DNA of 64,000 bases. It comes from JAITWN01 sp034002745 (GTDB lineage: Bacteria > Pseudomonadota > Gammaproteobacteria > SZUA-140). A program made the translations under genes and the position numbers. The DNA lies in NCBI GenBank assembly GCA_034002745.1, contig JAVEZY010000003.1, positions 1 through 64,000 on the forward strand. The letters run 5' to 3'. Under the pieces are notes generated by a model, which worked only from the letters and a program-made list of their open reading frames with translations, was not told the DNA's origin and did no database searches. Shown here piece after piece: positions 6,992 through 13,779 of this stretch; position 1 is the first letter of the stretch, and every line of letters begins with the position of its first letter.

Positions 6992-8504
6992 GACCAACCT
7001 TCCCTTGTGGCAGTTCGATGGTTACACGTGCGCCTTTCGGAATTCGATTCTCGATCTTCAGAGTCCCGCCGAGATCGTTGACGAAGCGTCTGACCATGGC
7101 CATGCCCAGACCGGTTCCACCGCGGCGCCAACTGCTGAACGAGCGTACGCCGTTGTGCAGCATGTCTTCGGGGAACCCGGGGCCATCGTCCTCCACTACC
7201 AGCCGTACCAGACCGGGAAAGGTTGAGACCTCGACGCTGATGTGGCCAGATTCGCTGTCGAGAGCCTGTACCGAGTTGAGCAGCAGGTTGAGCAGGCACT
7301 GCCGGAGCTGCGACTCGGGAAGCCGGCAGATGGCGGAGGATGGGGCGCGGACCTGCACCGACACGCCCTCGCTGGCCTGGTAGCGGACCAGTGTCCGCAC
7401 TTCGCCGAGTACCGCGACGACGTCGACATCGGACAGAGGTTCGGGTGTCTGGCGCGCGCCTTCCAGCAGTGCGTTGAGCTGCTGGTTGATGCGCTTGATC
7501 TCGACCAGAATGAGATCGACCCGGGATATCAGATCGGGATCCTGCAGGTCGCGGCGCAGGTTCTGCAATGCCATGTGGCTGGCAGTCAGCGGATTGCGCA
7601 GCTCGTGCGCGACACTGGCCGCGAGCTCACCCATCGCGCCCAGGCGTTCGGTCTGCGCCAGCCTGTGCTGCTGCTTGAGCAGCATGTGCGTGGCCTGACG
7701 GACCGATGCGGCCAGTGAGTCTTCGCGATGCTGGTGGGCCTGCTCAAGAGTGACCAGGCGATTGACCATGCGATTGTAGTTCTCGAACAGCGGCAGCAGC
7801 ATGGGATCGACGTTGGTGGTGGGCGCGGATGTGTAGTCCTGACGGGACATCATGGTCATCAGATTGCCCAGGGTATCGAGCGGTCCGATGATGTTGTGGC
7901 GGATTCTCCGGCCGAGCGGGATGAGCACCATCAGCAGGCCGGCGAGCAGGCCGAGAGCGATATGCTGCTCGCGGCGCGAAACCGCGCGCTTCTCGCGCAG
8001 CAGAACTTTCTGCGCATCCATCTCGTTGGCCAGTACCTTGCGCATCAGCAGCCGCGCATCGCGCAGTCTTGTGAGGTCAGTCGTTCCCGCTTCCGCTTCA
8101 TCAGTGAAAGCGCGCAGGCCGGCGAGCGTGGCGCTGGTCAGCTCGCCCGAGCGGGGATGAAGAAAGGCGTCGGAATTGCCAAGACGTTCCAGTTTGCTGG
8201 CGACGTAACCGGCCAGAGATGTGTCGAGTTCATCGCGCAGCACCTCCTCCGCGATCACCCGCAAGAGTTGGTCGGTCGATTCGACCATCGTTATGTAATC
8301 CAGATGGTGGGAGATCGGTTCGAGCTCGCGGTCATGGCGCCAGGAGCTGTAGAGCAGCAAACCGAAGGCCAGCAGCAGGAGTAGCGCAATACCGCCGGTC
8401 AGCAGCCACACCGGTCGGTGCAGCACGCTGGTGCGCTGGAGGTGCATGTCATCGCCGTGCCGGATGATCGGTACTTCGGCGGAGCCTTGCCCGACGAGCC
8501 GCAT
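6966..8504 (-). CDS. Membrane sensor histidine kinase paired with the sigma54 regulator
   Basis: The protein has 512 residues from the ATG at 8504, which follows a GAGGAG ribosome binding site; the longer open frame to 8609 lacks one. It has a transmembrane helix near residues 35-57, a periplasmic helical domain (about 58-175), a second helix near 178-195, HAMP-like and coiled-coil regions, HisKA with His300 (VAHELRNPLTAS), and HATPase with N box (LNLLLNSVQAL) and G boxes (DDGPGF, GTGLGMAM). The layout resembles GlrK/QseE-type kinases. It is the cognate kinase of the overlapping NtrC-type regulator. The signal is unknown. Confidence 0.92.
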   Translation of the reverse strand: MRLVGQGSAEVPIIRHGDDMHLQRTSVLHRPVWLLTGGIALLLLLAFGLLLYSSWRHDRELEPISHHLDYITMVESTDQLLRVIAEEVLRDELDTSLAGYVASKLERLGNSDAFLHPRSGELTSATLAGLRAFTDEAEAGTTDLTRLRDARLLMRKVLANEMDAQKVLLREKRAVSRREQHIALGLLAGLLMVLIPLGRRIRHNIIGPLDTLGNLMTMMSRQDYTSAPTTNVDPMLLPLFENYNRMVNRLVTLEQAHQHREDSLAASVRQATHMLLKQQHRLAQTERLGAMGELAASVAHELRNPLTASHMALQNLRRDLQDPDLISRVDLILVEIKRINQQLNALLEGARQTPEPLSDVDVVAVLGEVRTLVRYQASEGVSVQVRAPSSAICRLPESQLRQCLLNLLLNSVQALDSESGHISVEVSTFPGLVRLVVEDDGPGFPEDMLHNGVRSFSSWRRGGTGLGMAMVRRFVNDLGGTLKIENRIPKGARVTIELPQGKVGHAADAAGH

Positions 8505-8605
8505 CGTCACTCCTCGCAGAGGCCCTTGGGCCGCTAGCTGGGACGGAAACGACATACTAGCGCAATCACCCAGTCCTACAATCCGGGCGCGCGCTACCCC
8601 GTCGA

Positions 8606-8773
8606 TCAATCGACGGGATGTCGAAGCCCGAAAATCAATGCGATAACGAACAGCGTCACGAAAATGAAAAAGTGGATTTCAGCGAGGCCAGCGGCGAAGC
8701 CGGCAATGCCCGTAAAACCCAGCAGGCCCGCAATCATGGCGACGATCAGGAACGTGAATGCCCAGATCAGCAT
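8606..8773 (-). CDS. DUF1328/YtjA-family small membrane protein
   Basis: A 55-residue protein starting at the ATG at 8773 (MLIWAFTFLIVAMIAG) with AGGAGG upstream; the longer frame to 8851 is not needed. Two hydrophobic segments flank a Gly-rich turn (GFTGIAGFAAG), exactly the YtjA/DUF1328 pattern. It is an inner-membrane protein of unknown function, often found near stress genes. It ends about 100 bp before the start of the sensor kinase gene on the same strand. Confidence 0.85.
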   Translation of the reverse strand: MLIWAFTFLIVAMIAGLLGFTGIAGFAAGLAEIHFFIFVTLFVIALIFGLRHPVD

Positions 8774-8984
8774 AGTCGTTCGGCCTCCTTGCCGTTCGCT
8801 CTGCTGCTTTCCTTGCAGCGAGAGAGAGCATGCATGATCCAGGCCGGCCATGCGGCCGCTTCAGGAGGCGACTCGCGCGGTTCCCGGGTGAATTAACCCG
8901 GCTGAGGGTGGGTGAATGGTCCGCTTGCGTTCTGGCGCCCCGATGCGCTGGGTCGCGGATTCCGGGGAAGCAGCAGCAGGGTGG

Positions 8985-9590
8985 TCAGAAGGGTCCGCCA
9001 GCGGCGAGACGGGCCGCGGCCGTCGCCACCCTGCGGCCGAGGGCGCGGCAAAGGCGCGCTTCCTCCTCGGACAGTGGCAGATCGCTGTCCGGGCCGGCCA
9101 GATGGCTCGCTCCGTACGGAGTGCCTCCGGTGCGGGTCGTGTAAAGGTCGGCTTCGCGATAAGGCAGCCCGAGCAGCAGCATGCCATGGTGCAGCAAGGG
9201 CAGCATCATCGACAGCAGCGTGCTTTCCTGTCCGCCATGCAGGCTGGATGTCGAGGTGAACACTGCCGCCGGCTTGCCGGCGAGGGTGCCGCCGGCCCAG
9301 AGTCCGCCGGTTCCGTCCAGAAAGTACTTCAACGGCGCCGCCATGTTGCCGAAGCGCGTCGGGCTGCCGAGGACCAGGCCCTGGCAGGACTCGAGGTCCG
9401 ACGCGTCGGCATAGGGCGGCCCGGCCGGCGGAATGTCATCCGCCACCGCCTCGCACACCGTGGAGACCGAGGGCACCGTGCGCACCCGCGCCTGGCAACC
9501 GGGTACTTCCTCCACTCCGCGCGCAACGAGATCGGCCATTCGCGCCACCGCGCCGTGGCGGCTGTAGTAGAGGACGAGAATTTCAATCAT
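8985..9590 (-). CDS. wrbA: NAD(P)H:quinone oxidoreductase, WrbA-type flavodoxin
   Basis: The protein has 201 residues from the ATG at 9590; its start overlaps the end of the ArsC-like gene by 8 bp, so the two are translationally coupled. The FMN phosphate loop is YYSRHGAVARMA, and the typical WrbA stretches GSPTRFGNMAAPLKYFLD and FTSTSSLHGGQE are present, as is TPYGASHL near residue 160. WrbA enzymes reduce quinones by two electrons in the cytosol and protect against redox cycling. Length matches the family (about 198). The exact orthology to E. coli WrbA is not proven. Confidence 0.9.
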   Translation of the reverse strand: MIEILVLYYSRHGAVARMADLVARGVEEVPGCQARVRTVPSVSTVCEAVADDIPPAGPPYADASDLESCQGLVLGSPTRFGNMAAPLKYFLDGTGGLWAGGTLAGKPAAVFTSTSSLHGGQESTLLSMMLPLLHHGMLLLGLPYREADLYTTRTGGTPYGASHLAGPDSDLPLSEEEARLCRALGRRVATAAARLAAGGPF

Positions 9591-9951
9591 CGAGCACATC
9601 CTGTACCCGCTCCGGGGGGCGGCCGAGCACCGCCTTGCGCCCGGCCACGACGACCGGTCGCTCGATGAGAATGGGGTTGGCGGCCATGGCCTCGATCAGT
9701 TCCGCATCGCTCATGCCTGCGTCATCCAGCCCGAGTTCGCGGTAGGGCGGCTCGTTGCGACGCATCAGTTCGCGCGGAGACATGCCGAGCAGGTGCAGTG
9801 TCCTGGCGATCGTCGCGGCGTCAGGCGGTGCGCGCAGATATTCGACGATTTCAGGTTCGACGCCGTTGTCTCTCAGCAATTGCAGTGCGGCGCGTGATTT
9901 CGAGCAACGGGGATTGTGCCAGATCGTGACCTTGGAGCGTTTCGAGTTCAT
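9583..9951 (-). CDS. arsC: ArsC-family reductase (glutaredoxin-type arsenate reductase)
   Basis: A 122-residue thioredoxin-fold protein with the catalytic Cys16 in WHNPRCSKSRAAL, followed by the ArsC-specific LIERPVVV stretch that holds one of the substrate arginines. It reduces arsenate with glutathione/glutaredoxin, or has a related unknown thiol reductase role. There is no arsenite pump or ArsR regulator nearby; the partner is the WrbA-like gene. This pairing is common in Gammaproteobacteria and suggests general redox housekeeping rather than arsenic resistance. Confidence 0.88.
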   Translation of the reverse strand: MNSKRSKVTIWHNPRCSKSRAALQLLRDNGVEPEIVEYLRAPPDAATIARTLHLLGMSPRELMRRNEPPYRELGLDDAGMSDAELIEAMAANPILIERPVVVAGRKAVLGRPPERVQDVLDD

Positions 9952-10070
9952 CGCCTGCCTCGGATGTCGCGAAGCCTTTCATTGTAGCGTGCTTTCTTGA
10001 CAGCCCATAGGGCCGGTGCTAATTTCGCCCAAACCTCCATGACGCCCTTCCAATGCGCTTTGACGCAGCC

Positions 10071-10541
10071 ATGAACCCGGTTGTCTCGATCGTGAAGCAT
10101 ATCGGATGGCTCGCTTCGTCCGTCGTTCTGTTGTCCGCGTGCGCCACCGCTCCGGTTCAGGAAATGAGCAATGCGCGCCAGTCGGTGCAGGTCGCGCGTG
10201 AAGTCGGCGCCGGCGAATACGCCGTCTACAATCTTCAGACCGCCAATGAGTATCTCGCCCGCGCCGAACGCGAACTCGAGTTGCGTTACTTCTCGCGCGC
10301 GCGTCACGACGCGATCGTCGCCAAGAGCGAGGCACGCAAGGCTCATGAAGTCGCTGTCGCCCTGCAGCAGGCGCAGGCGGCACTTGCGGACTCCGAGGCC
10401 GATGAGGAATCTCTCGCCCGTGCGCGTGCGCTGTTGTCGGAAGCGATGGAAGCGGCTCGCGCTGGCCGTGATCGGCAGGCGACGCGTCTCGCTCGCGAAG
10501 CCGAACGCCGAGCCGGAGCGACCGCCGCCGTCGACGATTGA
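10071..10541 (+). CDS. DUF4398 lipoprotein
   Basis: The protein has 156 residues from the ATG at 10071; an alternative ATG at 10053 adds six residues. The signal peptide ends in a lipobox (VVLLSAC) that lipidates the Cys near residue 24. The mature part is entirely alpha-helical and rich in Ala, Arg and Glu (residues 40-150), as in DUF4398 proteins often found before OmpA-like genes. It is probably anchored in the outer membrane or the periplasmic face. The stop codon overlaps the TTG start of the YihY-type gene, so the two are coupled. Confidence 0.8.
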   Translation: MNPVVSIVKHIGWLASSVVLLSACATAPVQEMSNARQSVQVAREVGAGEYAVYNLQTANEYLARAERELELRYFSRARHDAIVAKSEARKAHEVAVALQQAQAALADSEADEESLARARALLSEAMEAARAGRDRQATRLAREAERRAGATAAVDD

Positions 10542-11782
10542 ACAGCGGGGCTGACAGAGGCGGCGACGCATGGCGCCTGGGTTCGGCGCTGTGGCCCTTC
10601 GCGGCCTATCTCTATCGGCGTTTCAGGGATGACCGCTGTCTGATGACGGCGACGGCGCTGAGTTATACCACGCTGCTTTCCCTGGTTCCCCTGCTGGTGG
10701 TCGTTTTTTCCATCGTTTCGGCCTTCCCGGTCTTCGAAGCCGCAACCGCAACCATGCAGGACTTCATTTTCCGCAATTTCCTGCCGGCGGCCGGCGAGAC
10801 CGTGCAGCAATACGTCACCGGCTTCATGGACAAAGCGGGCACGCTGACCGGCGTAGGCATCGTCTTCCTGGTGATTACCGCGCTGATGCTGATGAATACC
10901 ATCGATGCGGCGCTTAACGGCATCTGGCGTGTACGCAAGGCGCGGGCCATGGTGGCGAAGCTGGCGGTCTACTGGGCGGCATTGACGCTGGGGCCATTGC
11001 TCATCGCGGTCAGCGTTCTGGCGACCACCTATGTCGTCGGCATGTCGCGCTTTGGTGAGGCTGCCGGCGCGGCGCTGGTGAGCTGGACGCCGTTTTTGTC
11101 CACCACCCTGGCGCTGACGCTGCTCTATGTGCTGGTGCCGAATCGGCGCATTCCGTTTCGCTACGGCGTGATCAGCGCGGTGCTGGCGGCGGCGCTGTTC
11201 GAAGTCGCCAAGGTCGGTTTCGCCCACTATGTCGCATCCGGTCCGGTATACGGCACCATTTACGGCGCGTTGGCCACGGTGCCGTTGTTTCTCGTGTGGG
11301 TATATGTGTCCTGGGCAATCGTGCTGCTGGGCGTGGAATTCAACTACTGTCTCGCCATGTTTCGGCCTCCCCGACCCTATCGGTTCCCGCCGCTAGTGCT
11401 CGCCTGTCGCGTACTCGGACATTTGTGGCACGCGCAGCTGCGTGGCGAGACGGTCGGAGAGGCGGTGCTGGCGCGCATGGAGCCTGCTGCCGATCCGGCC
11501 ATGCTCGATGACGTCCTGCAGGAACTGGAGCGACGGCGTCTGATCCATTCCGTGGAGCCGGGAATCTGGGGGCTCGCGCGGGATCTGGACGAACTCAGTC
11601 TGCTCGACCTCTATCGCCTGTTTCCGGGAGCACTGACCGATGCCAAGCCGGATGCGGACTGGGGAACCGCGGATGAATGGAACCGCAGGCTGCTCGATCT
11701 CCTCATGCAAGCCCGCGGTTCGGTATGGACCACGCTGCAGGTGCCACTGAAGACGGTGTATCGGGAAGAGAAGAAAGAGTGA
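10538..11782 (+). CDS. yihY: YihY/BrkB (UPF0761) family inner-membrane protein
   Basis: The protein has 414 residues. The TTG at 10538 overlaps the TGA of the preceding lipoprotein gene; the next in-frame ATG, at MTATALSYTTLLSLVPLL, would remove the conserved N-terminus, so TTG is preferred. About six transmembrane helices lie in residues 35-265, including ATALSYTTLLSLVPL and PVYGTIYGALATVPLFLVW, both family signatures. A cytosolic winged-helix-like extension follows (about 290-414). The family was once called ribonuclease BN in error; the true role is unknown. Confidence 0.9.
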   Translation: MNSGADRGGDAWRLGSALWPFAAYLYRRFRDDRCLMTATALSYTTLLSLVPLLVVVFSIVSAFPVFEAATATMQDFIFRNFLPAAGETVQQYVTGFMDKAGTLTGVGIVFLVITALMLMNTIDAALNGIWRVRKARAMVAKLAVYWAALTLGPLLIAVSVLATTYVVGMSRFGEAAGAALVSWTPFLSTTLALTLLYVLVPNRRIPFRYGVISAVLAAALFEVAKVGFAHYVASGPVYGTIYGALATVPLFLVWVYVSWAIVLLGVEFNYCLAMFRPPRPYRFPPLVLACRVLGHLWHAQLRGETVGEAVLARMEPAADPAMLDDVLQELERRRLIHSVEPGIWGLARDLDELSLLDLYRLFPGALTDAKPDADWGTADEWNRRLLDLLMQARGSVWTTLQVPLKTVYREEKKE

Positions 11783-11823
11783 ATATGAAAGATGAAAGGA
11801 AAATCGTCTGACGGAAACCGCAA

Positions 11824-11854
11824 GCAGAACCAGGGGACTGTCCCCTGGTTCTGC
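11824..11854. repeat. Perfect 15-bp-arm palindrome (REP-like)
   Basis: GCAGAACCAGGGGAC and its exact reverse complement flank a single T at 11839. The core CAGGGGACTGTCCCCTG is shared with the second palindrome 40 bp downstream. It lies between the YihY-type gene and the convergent lyase gene. It could act as a terminator-like hairpin or belong to a REP-type repeat family. Confidence 0.85.
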
Positions 11855-11892
11855 GCATCCGCACTCTGAAAGTGTCGCGGAAAGGGAGGATG

Positions 11893-11913
11893 TGCAGGGG
11901 ACTGTCCCCTGCA
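11893..11913. repeat. Second palindrome with the same core
   Basis: TGCAGGGGAC and its exact reverse complement GTCCCCTGCA flank a single T at 11903. The 15-bp centre AGGGGACTGTCCCCT is identical to that of the palindrome at 11824-11854, while the outer arms differ. Two copies in one intergenic region are typical of mobile intergenic repeat families. Confidence 0.85.
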
Positions 11914-11975
11914 TGAAGCATCGCTACACGATCAGCGGAGCGGCTCCCCGGCTTTCATCGTGTATCGTTCCGCTC

Positions 11976-13376
11976 TCATTCAACCACCCCGCGTGCCGCC
12001 TGCAGAACGAGCCGGTCGAATTCCTCTGCTGACAGCAGGCCCCGCTCGGCGACGATGTCGCGGACCGGGCGGTGGGTGCGTTCGGATTCCTTGGCGATCT
12101 CCGCCGCGCGCGCATAGCCGATCCGTGTGTTGAGCAGGGTCGCCAGGCCGACGCTGGCGTGCAGGAACTCGCGGCAGCGTTCGCGCTCGGCGGTCAGGCC
12201 GCGCAGATTGCGATCGGTCGCGGCGTTGATGGCATTGGTGAGCCAATCCATGGCATCGAACAAGGCCGAGCCCATCGCCGGCATCATCACGTTGAGTTCG
12301 AGTTGACCGGCGTGCGTCATGCCCGAGATCGCCGCATCCTGACCGATCACCTGGTAGCACACCTGATTCAGCATTTCGAACATCACCGGATTGACCTTGC
12401 CCGGCATGATGCTCGAGCCCGGCTGGACCGCGGGCAGCAGGATTTCGCCGATGCCGGTGCGCGGGCCCGAGGCGAGCAGACGTATATCGTTCGAAATGCG
12501 TGTCAGTTCCAGAGCCAGGTCGCGGATGGCCGATGACAGACGCTGGATGTCATGCATCGATTGCATCTGCGCGGCAAGATCGGCTGCCGGCCTGATCGGC
12601 AAGCCACAGAGACGCGCGAGTTCGGCAGCCGCGAGCCCGGCGTAATCCGGGGCGGTGTTGATGCCAGTGCCCGCGGCGCTGCCGCCCAGGCCGATCTCGC
12701 ACAGCGGGTCGCGCGTATCCTCGATCCGATCGGCCGCGCGGCGCAGGATCCAGCCATAGGCGGAGAATTCGCGTCCCAGCGTGGTCGGAACCGCATCCTG
12801 CAGGTGAGTGCGCGCACTCTTGACGGTATCGGCCTCGCGCTCGCCGATCTCCGCGAATACATCGGCCATCATGCGAACCGCCTCGACCAGGCGCGGAAGC
12901 TTGGCAAGCGCGGCCAGGCGGATCGCCGTCGGTATGGTGTCGTTGGTGCTCTGTCCCATGTTGACGTGATCGTTGGGGTGTACCGGATCGTAGCTGCCGC
13001 GCGTCGATCCCAGCGACTCGTTGGCCAGGTTGGCGATGACTTCGTTGGTGTTCATGTTGTGACTGGTGCCGGCGCCGGCCTGGAAGCGATCGACCACGAA
13101 TTGGTCCAGGTGTTCGCCCGCGAGAATGCGATCCGCCGCGACGATGATCGCATCGGCGCGCCGCCCGTCGAGTTCGCCCGCCTGGCGGTTGGCCGCCGCG
13201 GCGGCTCGCTTGACGCGGACGTGCGCCTGCACGAAGTCGCGATCCGGTGCGCGTCCGGAAATCGGAAAGTTGCCGATGGCGCGCGCGGTCTGAATGCCGT
13301 ACAGGGCGCCGGCCGGCACCTTGAGTTCGCCGAGGCTGTCCTTTTCGATGCGGAATGGCTGATTGTCTGCGCTCAC
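11976..13376 (-). CDS. aspA: Aspartate ammonia-lyase (aspartase/fumarase superfamily)
   Basis: The protein has 466 residues from a GTG at 13376. It carries the superfamily signature GSSIMPGKVNPV with the catalytic-loop Ser, plus the conserved STNDTIPTAIR and RTHLQDAVPTTLG stretches. The N-terminus YGIQTARAIGNFPISG is closer to aspartases than to class II fumarases, which read AQTQRSLENF. It would reversibly split L-aspartate into fumarate and ammonia in the cytosol. Fumarase activity cannot be excluded from sequence alone. It is monocistronic, with its promoter region shared with the divergent acylphosphatase gene. Confidence 0.82.
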   Translation of the reverse strand: MSADNQPFRIEKDSLGELKVPAGALYGIQTARAIGNFPISGRAPDRDFVQAHVRVKRAAAAANRQAGELDGRRADAIIVAADRILAGEHLDQFVVDRFQAGAGTSHNMNTNEVIANLANESLGSTRGSYDPVHPNDHVNMGQSTNDTIPTAIRLAALAKLPRLVEAVRMMADVFAEIGEREADTVKSARTHLQDAVPTTLGREFSAYGWILRRAADRIEDTRDPLCEIGLGGSAAGTGINTAPDYAGLAAAELARLCGLPIRPAADLAAQMQSMHDIQRLSSAIRDLALELTRISNDIRLLASGPRTGIGEILLPAVQPGSSIMPGKVNPVMFEMLNQVCYQVIGQDAAISGMTHAGQLELNVMMPAMGSALFDAMDWLTNAINAATDRNLRGLTAERERCREFLHASVGLATLLNTRIGYARAAEIAKESERTHRPVRDIVAERGLLSAEEFDRLVLQAARGVVE

Positions 13377-13441
13377 GTGCTTTGTTCCGGAAGGTTCATC
13401 ATGCGCATACTATATAGCAGACCGAGCGGGGAGTTCGAGGC

Positions 13442-13717
13442 ATGACCGAGTGTACGCATTGCATCGTGTCGGGGCGGGTTCAAGGAGTTTCCTATCGCGT
13501 GCTCACGCGCCGAAAGGCGACCGAACTTGGCCTCGCGGGCTGGGTGAGGAACCTGCCGGACGGCACGGTGGAAGTCTACGCCCAGGGCGGACCCGAGGCC
13601 GTCGCGGCCCTGCGCGAGTGGCTGCGGGCAGGGCCGCCCGGCGCGAAGGTCGCGGAGCTGCGCTGCCGGGCCGCGGTGGCGACCGAGGGCATGTCGGGAT
13701 TCGAAGTGCGTCGTTGA
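13442..13717 (+). CDS. acyP: Acylphosphatase
   Basis: A 91-residue protein with the full catalytic signature: the phosphate loop Arg in GRVQGVSYR and the Asn in GWVRNLPDGTVEVYAQG. It hydrolyses acyl phosphates such as carbamoyl phosphate in the cytosol. Length fits the family (about 90). The gene is divergent from the aspartase-type lyase by 65 bp and is followed by a clear intrinsic terminator, so it is a single-gene transcript. Confidence 0.95.
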   Translation: MTECTHCIVSGRVQGVSYRVLTRRKATELGLAGWVRNLPDGTVEVYAQGGPEAVAALREWLRAGPPGAKVAELRCRAAVATEGMSGFEVRR

Positions 13718-13742
13718 GAGCGGGGATGGCAGCCGTCAAGGA

Positions 13743-13763
13743 ATGCGCTTCGGCGCGTTTTTT
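13743..13763 (+). terminator. Intrinsic terminator of acyP
   Basis: The stem ATGCGC/GCGCGT (one T-G wobble) closes a stable TTCG tetraloop at 13749-13752 and runs straight into six T residues (13758-13763). It lies 25 bp after the acyP stop and before the convergent ATPase gene. Confidence 0.85.
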
Positions 13764-13779
13764 GAACGCCTGTCGAGTG

